This document shows, one piece after another, positions 22,568-54,227 of a stretch of DNA of 64,000 bases. Position 1 is the first letter of the stretch. Each line of letters begins with the position of its first letter. A program made the position numbers and the translations under genes. The stretch comes from Rapana venosa. Lineage: Eukaryota; Mollusca; Gastropoda; Neogastropoda; Muricidae. The notes beneath the pieces are model-generated. The model had not been told where the DNA came from and made no database searches. It saw only the letters and a program-made list of their open reading frames with translations. Where the stretch lies: assembly GCA_028751875.1 (NCBI GenBank), contig CM054158.1, positions 5,395,050 through 5,459,049 on the forward strand. The letters run 5' to 3'.

Positions 22568-22765
22568 AAATCGTGTGGGTTCAGGGATCCTGTACTTGCA
22601 GCAGTGGTGGACGAGGGTGACGGCAGACTGCAGGCTGATCTTGTGGCCCACCGATACGTACACAGGGTTGGATGAGGAGCATGTGCTGCGCAGCGCCATG
22701 CCCAACGTGTGGCCGTGGTTGGTGATCAGGGGGAAGGTGTCCCCACTGCTCTTCAGGGTCTGTAT
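22568..22765 (-). pseudogene. ENDOV: ENDOV exon 5, left (minus-strand) copy
   Basis: 198 bases with acceptor TTTCAG and donor GTAAGT on the minus strand. Translated it reads [46 protein letters not shown] and [12 protein letters not shown]. Only one base differs from the right-arm exon (first codon ATA here, AAA there), about 99.5% identity. The His of VGHKISL corresponds to the conserved active-site His of the endonuclease V family. The exon is open; the copy as a whole is broken by exon 4. Confidence 0.85.
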
Positions 22766-23187
22766 CTGAAACAGGAGGGGGTAAAAAATATTCCATGAAG
22801 TAGGAGTATGGCTGCCTATATTGTGCCTTCAGTGCCTGGGCTATATCACAGTTCTTGATTAAACTACTGACCCTGGGGGCAACAGCAAAGTGAGAGGCTG
22901 TATGATCAGTGGCTTTCCCACTCATGGAATGCCGCTTTACAGCTGTCTTTAGTGATTGACTTTGACTCTCTGTGTAGGAGGCTTGACTTGCAGTCCTTAT
23001 GTGCTGCAGCCCTGAGGACTAGCTGGCCTTTGGAGAGCATCTCCAACGCTGACTGTCCTTATGCCCACTTGGCCGAGAGAGTGGGGATGTGCTGTGGGCA
23101 AGGCACCTCCACTATAAATCAAATTTCTTCTCAATTTCCGAAGCAGCAGCTGCCTCCTTTTCTTTTTTTTGGTTTTGTTTTGTTGTT
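22766..23187. other. Intron 4 of ENDOV, left copy
   Basis: Collinear, inverted, with about 40670-41093. Pyrimidine-rich stretch near 23160-23180. No coding signal beyond chance frames. Confidence 0.75.
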
Positions 23188-23463
23188 TAAGTCACAAGAT
23201 TTCTCTGCGTGAACTTCGGGCTGCTCTTCCCGGGAAGAGCGCATCGCCACAAGAGCAGCGCCACCCTTTTCTTTTTTTTGTCTGCAAAGGTATTTCTTTC
23301 CCTTTCAGAGTGGCTTTTTCTAGGAATTTTGCCAGGGACAACTCTCTTGTTGCCGTGGGTTCTTTTACATGCGCTGAATAATTTTGTGTAACACACGGGA
23401 CCTCAGTTTATCATCTCATCCGAAAGACTAGCACCTAGACCACCACTCATGGTCTAATGGATG
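23188..23463 (-). mobile_element. SINE IV-related body fragment, left copy
   Basis: On the minus strand this matches the body of SINE IV (GAGTGGTGGTCTAGGTGCTA near 23440, ACAAGAGAGTTGTCCCTGGC near 23335). It lacks the tRNA head. The orthologous copy is at 40378-40660. Confidence 0.75.
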
Positions 23464-23851
23464 GAGAAAAAGTTTCGGGCCTAAACGTGTATGTGTGTGT
23501 ATGTACATATATAAACATATACTGTTATACCACTAAGCACCTAACAAGTCAGGCCCAGTGCATCCGACTTCAGCATAGGAGAGAATTGTTATCTTTTAAG
23601 TCTTTCTGGGAAAAAGGCAGGAGAATGGACCAAGAAGGCAGAAAACAGACAAGAAGGAAAATACAGAAAGAAAAGGAACAAGGCAGAAACAAAGCGAAGG
23701 GATAGAAAAGAGGGAATCCCTGGCACAGAATTTGCAGAAGGTGGGATGCGTATATGATTATTTTGACAAGGACCCTTTTGGCATCCCTAGGGAGGAGGGA
23801 GGGGGAGGGAAAATGCAGACTACTACAATTCCAAGTGCTGAGAAAACTGAC
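23464..23851. other. Intron 4 of ENDOV near exon 4, left copy
   Basis: Collinear, inverted, with 39986-40377. It contains the moderately repeated CACTTAAC/GGCCTGA-type repeat (near 23535-23580), also seen at 28290, 40290 and 58100. No gene seen. Confidence 0.7.
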
Positions 23852-24003
23852 CTTTGCCTATGTTCCAGCGCTGTCCTCAATGCCGTCCACGTGGATCAGA
23901 TCTTGGCCACTCCCACACAGGGCAGGTCCAGCAGCACCCCCAGGTGGCAGGCCAGGCCAAAGCCTCGGGGATGCAGACGACCGTTTCCATCCACAAAGAT
24001 GAC
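23852..24003 (-). pseudogene. ENDOV: ENDOV exon 4, left copy, frameshifted
   Basis: The acceptor (GTGCAG) and donor (GTCAGT-like) are kept, and translation begins [20 protein letters not shown], including the catalytic Asp of VDGNG. Compared with the right-arm exon (153 bases) this copy is 152 bases. One C is missing in the AAGACTCTG context (near 23899), which gives AAG ATC TGA, an in-frame stop. Further downstream one G is gained and one A lost. Either this copy is dead or the contig has uncorrected indels; homopolymer and indel problems increase toward its end. Confidence 0.85.
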
Positions 24004-24154
24004 CTGCACGACAGACAGACAGTCAGGCAGCAAAGTTAAAATCTGTTCATCTTTCGTGAACGCTTGCATGCCTGGGAATATTTTTGAATGCCAGCATTTT
24101 TAATTTATTTGCATTACAAGATTTAGCGCTAAACAAATTCCATATATCAATATT
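24004..24154. other. ENDOV intron 3 end, left copy
   Basis: Inverted counterpart of 39682-39832. It includes a short SINE/L2-tail-like word (AGCGCTAAACAAATTCCAT). Confidence 0.7.
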
Positions 24155-25150
24155 CTATCTATCTGTCCCGTAGTCTGACGACCGTGGGGGCACCCTTAAA
24201 GACTCAACAACCAGTTCCCTCCATTCCTCTCTCTGTTCTGCCTTTCTCAGGGTTTTGTTGAGTTCTAGGCCTGTCCATTCGCTGATGTTATCCTTCCAGC
24301 TCTTCCTTGGTCTGCCTCTTCTTCTTCCTCCTTGGACAGTGCCTTGTAAAACTGTCTTTTCAAGTCCTTTGGATCTTGTGACATGCCCATACCATTTAAG
24401 TTTACGCTTTTTCACGATCGTCAGAAGGTTCTCATAGGGTCCAATGGTTTGCTGGATTCTGTTATGCACGCTTTCGTTGCTTATGTGGTCTTTGTAGGAG
24501 ATACCAAGGAGTCTCCGAAAGCATCTCATCTCCACCACCTGTACTCTTCTCTCAATTTTATGTTTATTGCATAGTCCACTCGATTATTTATTGTAGTTAC
24601 ATTATTGTTATTTCATTTGTCTATGTTGTTGAGTTTTAAGTTTTGCTCCTTTTTAAGAGTATTATCATTACCTTTCTAGGTGTGTTGTTGGGTTTTGTTG
24701 TTGTTGTTATTATTATTATTATTTCTTTTTTCTAAAAGCCAACCAACCAAACAAACAAACAAACACCCAAACCCGGGAGCTATTTCTTAATCCTTTCTCT
24801 TCCACCCCTTCTCCCTTTTTTAAACCCTTACACTTTCACTTCCCTCAATATCACTTAGATAACAACTTAAATAAGAAAACAACAACTACTCTTCCTCCAA
24901 ATCTGCAGTCGGGGTCCAGATCACGGCTACAGAAATATGGATATGAAAAGGGGAGCGCTTATCTGATCTTGAGAAATTTGAGATATTTTACTCTCCAAGG
25001 TTTAGTTTTTGACAGTGCTGTTATTGCTGTGCAGTGCTACATACACTTCTGGCTTGGATCCCCGGGCGATACAAAGGGTCCCATACTTGAAGCTTTTTAA
25101 CTGTTTTCCAGCTTCTGGCTTAACCCTGAATCATGCAATGCCATTGGTGT
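24155..25150 (-). mobile_element. RTE-like LINE 3' fragment, left copy, interrupted
   Basis: The minus-strand frame 24538-24155 encodes EMRCFRRLLGISYKDHISNE, LLTIVKKRKLKWYGHVTRSK and GGRRRGRPRKSW. The matching upstream part resumes at about 24895-25150 with many indels. Between them (24545-24895) is about 350 bases not present in the right arm, with no clear element signature. The left copy keeps WYGHVTRSKGLE, which is deleted in the right copy. Confidence 0.75.
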
Positions 25151-25500
25151 TATTAGTCACATTTTTTGGGCCCTTTTCGCACTGTTTCCATGCCGTAATT
25201 TTTGGAGGGTGATTCAGGGTTTTTTGTTAGGGCTGCAAGCCATATCGATATTTTTCTTATTATCATATACTGAGGAAAAAAGGGGGAATTCTAATAACAC
25301 CAAAAATACACCACACACTCCTTCGGATGAAAAAGAGGCCCCCGGGGCAAACACACAGAGAACATCTTGCCACATGTTTAAAAATCCCCTTCTGCTTTTT
25401 GTAAAGTAGCCCTGTGTGCCGGGGAACGAACAATTTACAAAACCGCATACATACCATCTTCCATGAGAAATTTAAAGGCATCTCTACAGAATGTCAATCA
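25151..25500. other. Intron 3 sequence, left copy, low-quality
   Basis: Matches (inverted) the two flanks of the 4.1-kb TIR element: the GCCATATCGATATT region to 38940 and the CTCCTTCGGATGAAA region to about 34735. It therefore represents the unoccupied site near 25280-25315. It also matches the partial SINE II at 34590-34745. Numerous small indels. Confidence 0.75.
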
Positions 25501-26000
25501 TCAAGACGCCTCCAGAACCTTTTATTTATTTTGCAGCACCAAACAACGAACAAAAACCCCTCAGGGTAATGGAAGAGGGGAAGGACAAACATGAAAAGCT
25601 CCCGAAGCATGGAAGATCTCGGGGGGATGTCTGAAGTAAAAGAAAAGTGACAGAAGAAAATTTACAATTAGAAAACTTTTTCTCCCCGAGACAACCTGAG
25701 GGTTTTTTGGGATTCCAAGTCCCCCAAGAGACTATGAGTTTTTCACGGACAAATTTCAATGTTTTTCAAGAAACAGTTCCAGACAAAAATGGGCCCCTTT
25801 GACATTGCCGGCCCTCGCCTTTGATCATGTACAAATACGCAGTAAACAACCCCCCCCATGATTGTCAAATGGAATGCTGGGAAAAACAAATGCCATTTAC
25901 AACTCGGAAGGAAGCTCTGAAAAAGAAAGCATCAAAGGCCGGGGACCTGACCACACACCCGGGGCAGTCCGAAGGACCAGGGGCAAGGGTTTTCCCCCCT
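25501..26000 (+). pseudogene. LINE G ORF1 fragment, left copy, cut by the gap
   Basis: Base-by-base homologous to the ORF1 frame at 33395-34189 (minus) but full of small indels, for example GACAACCTGAGGGTTTTTTG here against GACAACCTGAGGTTCTTTGG there. No frame survives. It lacks the SINE III copy present at 34215-34502. The errors look like uncorrected read sequence at a contig end, not natural decay. Confidence 0.75.
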
Positions 26001-26500
26001 NNNNNNNNNNNNNNNNNNNNNNNNNNNNNNNNNNNNNNNNNNNNNNNNNNNNNNNNNNNNNNNNNNNNNNNNNNNNNNNNNNNNNNNNNNNNNNNNNNNN
26101 NNNNNNNNNNNNNNNNNNNNNNNNNNNNNNNNNNNNNNNNNNNNNNNNNNNNNNNNNNNNNNNNNNNNNNNNNNNNNNNNNNNNNNNNNNNNNNNNNNNN
26201 NNNNNNNNNNNNNNNNNNNNNNNNNNNNNNNNNNNNNNNNNNNNNNNNNNNNNNNNNNNNNNNNNNNNNNNNNNNNNNNNNNNNNNNNNNNNNNNNNNNN
26301 NNNNNNNNNNNNNNNNNNNNNNNNNNNNNNNNNNNNNNNNNNNNNNNNNNNNNNNNNNNNNNNNNNNNNNNNNNNNNNNNNNNNNNNNNNNNNNNNNNNN
26401 NNNNNNNNNNNNNNNNNNNNNNNNNNNNNNNNNNNNNNNNNNNNNNNNNNNNNNNNNNNNNNNNNNNNNNNNNNNNNNNNNNNNNNNNNNNNNNNNNNNN
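26001..26500. other. Assembly gap, 500 N
   Basis: Exactly 500 undetermined bases, so a conventional scaffold gap. Any open frames drawn through it are meaningless. The orientation of homologous sequence flips across this gap. Confidence 1.
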
Positions 26501-26520
26501 CCAGGGGCTCCCCCGGGTAA

Positions 26521-26556
26521 GCGGCTCTATGGGCCTTCTGGCTCGAAAGAACATAC
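26521..26556 (+). mobile_element. SINE family III tail fragment
   Basis: GGCTCTATGGGCCTTCTGGC plus AAGAACATACT, the 3' end of SINE III as seen at 34463-34496 and 62968-62999. Confidence 0.75.
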
Positions 26557-26573
26557 TACTACTCGTGTTGTGA

Positions 26574-26858
26574 GGGACGGGATAGCTCAGTGGTCGGAGC
26601 ACTCGCTTTCCCCCAGCCAAGTTAAGCAGCGTCGAGCGTGGTTACCAAGTTGGATGGGTGACCGTTTGCACGCCTTGGCTTCAGTACAGTTCCCCCAGTT
26701 CACCCAGCTGTAAATGGGTACCTGCCCTCTTTAGGGTCAGGGAAGGTAAAGCAGCGAGGGAGAGGAGATGGGCACCGCCCTCAATATGCTGGCCCTAGAG
26801 AAGTGAGGTCTCTGACACCTCGCTCCCCTACAACTTTATAGGTTATGGGACTCCTCCT
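26574..26858 (+). mobile_element. SINE family I, copy 2
   Basis: Starts GGGACGGGATAGCTCAGTGG and keeps both 5S-like words (AAGTTAAGCAGCGTCGAGCG, GGATGGGTGACCGTTTGCA). About 95% like copy 1 by eye. Followed by TG repeats and a SINE II tail on the minus strand (26890-27055). Confidence 0.8.
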
Positions 26859-26884
26859 AACTTGTGTGTGTGTCTGTGTGTGTG

Positions 26885-27060
26885 TGTTTTATTTATTCTT
26901 TTATATTGAGGATAATGGAATAAGCATTTATTTGCTATTTTACATCCAGTCCCTGTGTGTATGTGGATTTGTGAATTCTGTCATCTGTTCCCACTGGCAC
27001 ACAATGGCCTACTCTTACGAAAAGCGGAACAGGATTTAACATGTGCGCAAGATGTGTGTG
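26885..27060 (-). mobile_element. SINE family II tail fragment
   Basis: Minus-strand tail (TTATTCCATTATCCTCAATA, near 26895-26925) and body (CACAATGGCCTACTCTTACG on the plus strand). The tRNA head is missing. Confidence 0.7.
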
Positions 27061-27364
27061 TGTGTGCGTGTGCCCACATGCACAAACTTTTACACTTACA
27101 CTAAGTTACAGTGTATAAATTTAACATACATATATATATGTGTGTGTGTGTGTGTGCTTGTAAAAGTTCGGTAATGATAGAAGAGTATACAAAATAGTGT
27201 ACTTTTACAATTATTATTAATAATAATGATAGCAGTTCTAATACTACAAAATTAGCAGTAGTAGTAGCAGTAACAGCAGTGATTGTAGTGAAAGTACTTG
27301 TAGTTACTAAGTTAGTACTTTAGAAGATGTGACCCAAACAAGGCACCTCCACTCGACACTGTCC
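27061..27364. other. Microsatellite-rich non-coding sequence
   Basis: TG runs (27052-27070 and 27137-27160), short TAA repeats and a GTAGTAGTAGC stretch. No gene seen. Confidence 0.6.
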
Positions 27365-27539
27365 CTACATCATAACAGTAAAGACTTTGGATTTTTTTCT
27401 TCTTTTTGCTGCCTCAACTTCTGTGATGCGCCTGTCTGCTGATCCTTTGCTACTCCTTTCAATCTCTCTGTCCTGCCCCAGCTGTTCCAACATTAATTTT
27501 GTCACATCCTCAGAGTTGAAGTCCACAGGGAGCCCATCA

Positions 27540-27566
<27 letters not shown>
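27365..27566 (-). CDS. Unassigned minus-strand coding-like frame
   Basis: From a possible acceptor (CCCATAG, near 27555) to a stop at 27365, the minus strand is open for about 60 codons and reads WPDIDGLPVDFNSEDVTKLM, LEQLGQDREIERSSKG, then SADRRITEVEAAKRRKKSKV and FTVMM. The charged, helix-like composition and basic end look like genuine protein. I do not recognise the family. It has no start Met, so it would be a terminal exon of a neighbouring gene or a transposon remnant. It overlaps the candidate ENDOV exon 1 on the other strand by a few bases; both need not be right. Confidence 0.3.
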
Positions 27567-48679
<21,113 letters not shown>

Positions 48680-49465
48680 TGTTATCACATGACGTTACAT
48701 GTCCCATAGTCTTCTTCACTTTAGAGGGGACACTATGGATGACTTGACTGACAACCAGCCCGCTCCATCTTTCTCTGTTTTAACCCCTTCACTGCTGGAA
48801 AAGTGACCAGCTTTCTAGGACTATTGCCAAATCACTGGGAAACTCATCACTAGAGACAACTATGTCACTGTAGTGATACATTTCATATATCAGAGGTTAC
48901 TTCCCCTGAAAGTGTTTCCGTTTGCTTGCGTCTGGAGTGTTGGTGTTTGTGTTTATTTTTGCTTTTGAAAATAGGATTGTTGTTGTTTGTATCCTGTACA
49001 TTCCAGGCAGTCAAGGCATTATTATTAAGAAAAGCACAGTGAGAGGTGGGCGACAGAGAAGGAAAGATACGATGGCAGCTTTAGTGTAAACTGCTTATAT
49101 GATTATAACAATCCATTACAGAATTTGGTAGCCAATGTGGAATATCAAAATAGTTTTACCAGAGTGTTAAAAAAAGTGTTGTTTTGTTATGTGTGTTTGT
49201 GCGTGTGTTTGTGTATGTGTGTGTGTGTGTGTGCATCTGTGTGCATAACTGTTATGTATATGAATGTGTACGTGTGATCATGTATATGTGCTTTTTTTAT
49301 ACCTTCGTGAAATTACTGGCAGATTTATGGAATAGTTGGGCATGTTCTTGTATTTGTGTAGGAGAGGCTAGAGTCAGTGTCAAGATTTATGCAGGAATTT
49401 ATAATTGTTCAGGAATCTGGGGGAAATGTTGACATTTGTGTTTGGAACTTTTGTCTTTTTCCTTT
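48680..49465. other. Downstream flank of ENDOV, right copy
   Basis: Shared with 12521-14103 except for the LINE F insertion there. It contains TG runs near 49195-49235. The 3' UTR should lie here; I saw no clear AATAAA close to the stop codon. Confidence 0.65.
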
Positions 49466-50004
49466 GTATACACACACATACATACACACCCACATACATA
49501 CACACTCACATACATACACACCCACATACATACACACCCACATACATACACACCCACATACATACACACCCACATACATACACACCCACATACATACACA
49601 CCCACATACATACACACCACATACATACACACCACATACATACACACCCACATACATACACACCCACATACATACACACTCCATACATACACACTATATA
49701 CATACACACCCACATACATACACACCCACATACATACACACCCACATACATACACACCCACATACATACACACCCACATACATACACACCCACATACATA
49801 CACACCCACATACATACACACCCACATACATACACACCCACATACATACACACTCACATACATACACACCCACATACATACACACTCACCATACATACAC
49901 ACCCACATACATACACACTCATATACATACACACTCACATACATACACACTCACATACATACACACTCACATACATACACACTCACATACATACACACTC
50001 ACAA
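49466..50004. repeat. 16-bp minisatellite, unit CATACATACACACCCA
   Basis: About 33 units, complementary to 12113-12520. CCC and CTC variants cluster: CTC versions dominate from about 49850 on. It is followed by AT repeats at 50088-50110 and 50145-50162. Confidence 0.95.
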
Positions 50005-50449
50005 AAGCTGCAAATGGAGTAAACTGGTGCAGCGTTTGTCACTGCAGTGCCCCTACGACCCCAGAGGGGGTAATGGGAGTAGATGATATATATATATATA
50101 TATATATATTGAGAGAGAGATAGATATATATTATAATTTTAGTTTCTATATATATATATATATTGAGAGAGAAATAGATATATATTATAATTTTAGTTTC
50201 AGGGATCTTATTAAACAGTTAAAAAGGTTTTAGCCTTATTCTGTTCTTATTTCTATGCTTGTTGATACATATCAAGGCAAGGGTGCATATGATTGTGTGT
50301 GTGTGTGTGCGTATGTGCATGAGTGTGTGTGAGTGCTTTGAAATTTCTGAATGCAACCGTTTTCTATGCAACAAGTTGTTGTCATACTGAAAGGACCATG
50401 ATGATATATTGAATTTGTACTTAACATGAAATAGAGCTGTGCCTTCCTT

Positions 50450-50580
50450 CTTCTTAGTCCTTATAGCTCCTAGCGGAGCATAGGGCCTCAACAGCGTCCC
50501 TCCACCTTCTCCTGTCTCTGGCAGGGGTCTTGGCCTCTTCCCATGTCAGGCTGGAGTCTCTCAGCTCACTATGCAGGCTT
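50450..50580 (-). mobile_element. 3' tail fragment of LINE family D
   Basis: The minus strand encodes the very end of the LINE D protein (LRDSSLTWEEA, RDRRRWRDAVEALCSARSY) followed by the AAGAAGAAG tail. Flanked by TGTGCCTTCCTT at 50438-50449 and 50581-50592. Homology with the left arm stops here. Confidence 0.88.
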
Positions 50581-50592
50581 TGTGCCTTCCTT

Positions 50593-50793
50593 ACTTATGT
50601 TCTTTGACTGTTCAGTGCTATGATATGAGGCTGCTGCACTTGCATTGTTTGAATCTTTGCTTTATGAAGCACTGTAGAACCTCTGGGCTGTCGTCGCTTT
50701 GAGGTGTTTGTTCAGAAATGTATCAGAAAGACAGGGGAATGTTTGTGGTATGTGAAAGTGTATTTGTGATTGTTCATGAAATCAGAGAGAGAG

Positions 50794-50827
<34 letters not shown>

Positions 50828-51082
50828 TCATATATATTGTGATATAACCTTGTGATATAAATGAGAAAACAAATCTTTCATGTTTTACTACATTGTTGTC
50901 AGTTTTTATCGCCCTTCTTGGGGGCCTTCATCATGCTTTTACTACATTGTGATCAGTTGTTATCTCCCTTTTTGGAACATGCCAAGACCGATGTATGTAA
51001 CTTGTGTCATTCTATTCAGCACAGGTAAATATTGTTAAAGAAAACGACCCAAACAAACCCAAACAAGCCCAAAACAAAGAAG
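50593..51082. other. Non-coding sequence outside the right arm
   Basis: AT-repeat stretch at 50795-50835 and two related GTTATC-type sentences near 50890-50960. No gene seen. Confidence 0.6.
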
Positions 51083-51371
51083 AAAAAGGTAAAGGTGTTC
51101 CCATAACCTAGTGGATGTTGGGGAACAAAGTGTCAGAGGCCTCAGGTTCTCCAGAGGCCAGCATTTTGAGGGCTGCGCCCACTTCCTCTCCTTCGCTGCT
51201 TTACCTCCCCTCACCCTAAAGAGGACAGGTACCCATATACAGCTGGGTAAACAAGGGGACTGTACTGCAGCCAAGGCGCACAAACGGTCACCCATCCACT
51301 TGATAACCACGCTCAATGCTGCTTAACCTCGGGGAGAGTGAGTGCTCTGACCACTGAGCTATCCCGTCCCC
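51083..51371 (-). mobile_element. SINE family I, copy 3
   Basis: Minus strand starts GGGGACGGGATAGCTCAGTG (51371) and keeps the 5S-like words GGTTAAGCAGCATTGAGCGT and GGATGGGTGACCGTTTGTGC. Tail GGTTATGGGAACACCTTTACC-like near 51090. Confidence 0.8.
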
Positions 51372-51644
51372 ATATTGGACCCTCCCACTTAAAAAATAAA
51401 AATCTTCCTCATAGAAATGGTGATTATACTGATATGCACTGCTTAGCTTATACCTTTGATGGACCTGGCCTTAAATGTTCCATGGATACATGTTTTCATG
51501 AGCAGCTGTGGAGCGTTCTGAAGCAGGCAGGTAGATAAAGCCGTTTAGTGCTTTCATGCTGAATTTCTGTGTCTTTTTATAAGGTTTTTGATGTTGTTGA
51601 AATGTTTGCTTTGTGTTGATGGTTTTTGTTGCGTTTTTTCGTTA

Positions 51645-51671
51645 GGGGGGGGGGGGGGGGGGGGGGGGGGG
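51645..51671. repeat. Poly-G tract of 27 bases
   Basis: Uninterrupted G run after TTTTTCGTTA, followed by GAAGGAGAGGG. Confidence 0.95.
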
Positions 51672-51839
51672 AAGGAGAGGGTGGGAGGAGGTCATGTATC
51701 CACATTTTCCCCCATTTCCTTCTTTGCAATAAACAGTGGGTTCCTTTGAACTTGATGCCTGTTGGGTCTTGGATTGACCACATTCCTGTGTTTTCATTTT
51801 TGTCTGTCTGTTTTTTCCTCATCTAGAGTTCTTAGATAT

Positions 51840-52185
51840 GCCAATGGTGAGATTTTGTGTTTGCGACCGTATTTGCCCACCATGAAGGTAGCCGCATTCC
51901 GACTTTGGGGATGTATGCTGGGTACGTTCATGTTTCCATAACCCATCAAATTCTGACAAGAATTATGGAATCTTTAAATAGCATAACTGATCTTCTAGAT
52001 GTGTACAGTGTATCTACAAGAAGGAAATTAAGGCACTGGCAGGTCTACACTTGAAGTTTGACCTGTGAGGTCTTAAAAATCCCCACCCTTAATTCACCAG
52101 ATGCTGCCAAGATTCGAACTCGCAACTTCATGGACCCATGGGATTGAAGTCAAACAGTCTTAACCACTCGGCTATAGCGCCCTTC
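51840..52185 (-). mobile_element. tRNA-derived SINE family VI
   Basis: Minus strand starts GGGCGCTATAGCCGAGTGGT (A box; tRNA-Ser/Leu-like) near 52183 with TTGCGAGTTCGAATCTTGGC (B box) near 52115. The tail side (51845-51940) carries CCAAAGTCGGAATGCGGCTA and ACCTTCATGGTGGGCAAATA, which also occur alone at 28555-28660 and near 28890-28975. A unique about 100-base piece (51950-52050) separates head and tail. Confidence 0.7.
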
Positions 52186-52190
52186 CTGTG

Positions 52191-52630
52191 CAGAAATGAA
52201 CCTGAATGGGGAGAAACTACCTGATGATGTGTAGAATCCTTGTTCACTGATGAACAAGTGGCAACGTTTTTTTTGTCCAGGATTTTGTTTCCAAAAGTTT
52301 GATGAGTTTATTGATGTGCAGGGTACCCTGATGTGGAAGGGAAAAGACCAAAAAAGGAAAGAGATTTAGTAAATAAAAATTTTTTTTTTCTATCTCTGTG
52401 TGGAATTTGAACCTCTGTGTGTGTGTGTGGGCGTGCGTGTGTGTGTGCGCGCACATGCGCGCATGATTGGTTTGTCACAGCAACCCAATCAATTGCTAGG
52501 ACAAAAATCCCATAAAGAAAACCTTTTGTTTCTCTCTCTGGTATTTGCCACAAGCATCACTACTATACAACTCCCTCCTCTCCCTCCTAAACTCCATCCC
52601 ACTCCCCTTCCTCAACCCCATTCCATTACC
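52191..52630. other. Non-coding sequence
   Basis: A T run near 52380, TG/GCGC run at 52417-52465, pyrimidine-rich end. No gene seen. Confidence 0.6.
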
Positions 52631-52646
52631 CTCAACTTTCTCTCTC

Positions 52647-52702
<56 letters not shown>

Positions 52703-52741
52703 TCTCTCTCCTCTCTCTCTTCTCTCTCTCTCTCTCATCCT

Positions 52742-52785
<44 letters not shown>

Positions 52786-52800
52786 CCCCCCCCCTCCTCC
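52631..52800. repeat. (CT)n microsatellite with CCT interruptions
   Basis: Nearly pure CT/TCC pyrimidine tract. Leu-Ser and Arg-Glu frames on either strand are artefacts. Confidence 0.95.
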
Positions 52801-52856
52801 TCCTCTTTGGGTTCCCCATTTGCCTCAAACCTCTCCCTTCTGATTTTTCTAGAGTT

Positions 52857-52858
<2 letters not shown>

Positions 52859-52925
<67 letters not shown>
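52859..52925. repeat. Poly-G tract of 67 bases
   Basis: Uninterrupted G run. Poly-Gly and poly-Pro frames across it are artefacts. Confidence 0.95.
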
Positions 52926-52926
<1 letters not shown>

Positions 52927-53185
52927 GTTGCATGCTGGTTTTTGTTTCCTCGGGTAAACGGCCGTCCTTGACATGCAAGTTAAAAGAAAAAGGGCAGGGG
53001 TGGGGGGTGTAGGCAGGAGACCAGAGCTTTCATCAATATTTAACAAGTTCCTGAGACTGAGCAGGCGTCTGATTGCCTCACCGTTTGTCTGTCTGTCTGT
53101 CTGTCTCTGTGTGGTGTTTATCTTCATAATTATCTGTGACTTTTTTTCCCCAGCCTTTGTCTGGCTGTGTTTTGTGTGTGTGTGT

Positions 53186-53237
53186 GTGTCTCTCTCTCTC
53201 TCTCTCATCTCTCCCTCTCTCTCTCTCTCTCTCTCTC

Positions 53238-53274
<37 letters not shown>

Positions 53275-53660
53275 CCCCTGTCTGTCTCTGTCTCTCTTTC
53301 TCACCCCCCCCCCCTCTCTCTCTTCCCCCTACCTCCCCTCCCCCTCTCTGTCTCTCTTCACCCCCTCTCTCTCTCTTCCCCCTATCTCCCCTCCCCCTCT
53401 CTGTCTCTCTTCACCCCCCTCTCTCTCTCTTCCCCCTATCTCCCCTCCCCCTCTCTGTCTCTCTCTTCACCCCCCCCCCCCCTCTCTCTCTCTTCTCCCT
53501 ACCTCCCCTCCCCCTCTCTGTCTCTCTTCACCTCCCCCCCTTCTCTCTCTCTTCCCCACCCCCCCTACCCCCCCCCCTCTCTCCTCTCTCTCCTCTCTCT
53601 CGTCTCTCTCTCCTCTCTCTCACTCTCTCTCTCTTCTCTCTCTCCTCACGTCAAAGGAAT
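53186..53660. repeat. CT-rich array with a 60-base higher-order unit
   Basis: CT microsatellite (53186-53275), then four tandem units of about 60 bases (53300-53545) with CCCCCTACCTCCCCTCCCCC, TCTCTGTCTCTCTTCACCCC, and again CT. Strand asymmetry is extreme (almost no purines for 450 bases). Confidence 0.9.
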
Positions 53661-54227
53661 CAACGATAGTTGAAAATTGGAAAGAGCAGGAGTGGGAGGT
53701 ACATCCTGACTGTCCTGGCAAAATTGGTAGGTTTAATCCCAACTGAGTCCCCAATGACGGACTCCGACTACCTTGAAGACGGGCATATGCATACGCAAAA
53801 ATCTCAACACTGGTGAACAGAGAAAAGAAATCAAAATATGTCCCTTGAAAGGAAAGAGGAGAGTGGGGTGGGATAAAGTCTTAGTGGACATATGACAAAA
53901 TTTTAATATTTAAAAAAAAATATCAGTTACTTTCCGAAGTTGGAAGGCAATGACCTTGAAGGTGGGGGAAGGGTAAAAACAAAACGGTCGCGTGCGCCAA
54001 AAAAAAAAAAAAAAATCATTACTGAACCTTGGAGGGCTAAGCCCAGGAGCAAGGGACCCCCCCTCCTCCCCCCCCCCCCCCCCCCTCGCCCCCCACCAAC
54101 CCCCTCCCCAAACATTTTTTATCTTCTTTGTTGGCATTATTTCTACTGTTTGAATTTGAAGCTAGTAGTAATGTATCCAGCAGTGATTGCGAACAGGGCA
54201 GAGAGAGAGAGAGAGCAAACATTTCTT
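53661..54227. other. Non-coding sequence
   Basis: A stretch at 53755-53815 resembles SINE VI tail words (GACTCCGACTACCTTGAAG), then A-rich, C-rich and G-rich runs (54058-54085). No gene seen. Confidence 0.6.

Larger units (their letters stand above)
11717..26000 (-). repeat. Left arm of a large inverted duplication
   Basis: Read on the minus strand, this block is collinear with 33.7-50.46 kb on the plus strand. Shared anchors, left then right: AT/CA-rich stretch 11725-11960 and 50215-50445; 16-mer array 12113-12520 and 49466-50004; 12840-13172 and 48830-49165; ENDOV exon 6 14104-14193 and 48596-48679; 21019-21475 and about 47150-47605; SINE 21900-22171 and 46758-47050; ENDOV exon 5 22568-22765 and 41094-41291; ENDOV exon 4 23852-24003 and 39833-39985; RTE fragment 24155-25150 and 38935-39681; LINE G ORF1 25500-26000 and about 33730-34190. 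It ends at the N gap. Differences are mostly whole-element insertions. Confidence 0.9.

Noticed and set aside
22283..22925. Independent minus-strand genes of 114-140 codons
   Set aside because: They are ENDOV exon 5 read with its intron, or shadows in other frames; the mirrored frames at 40934-41348 are the same.
25821..26713. Frames running through the N gap
   Set aside because: They exist only because N is translated as X; both ends are repeat sequence.
52496..53746. Leu/Ser-rich and Arg/Glu-rich frames
   Set aside because: Products of CT microsatellites; same for 60655-62117.
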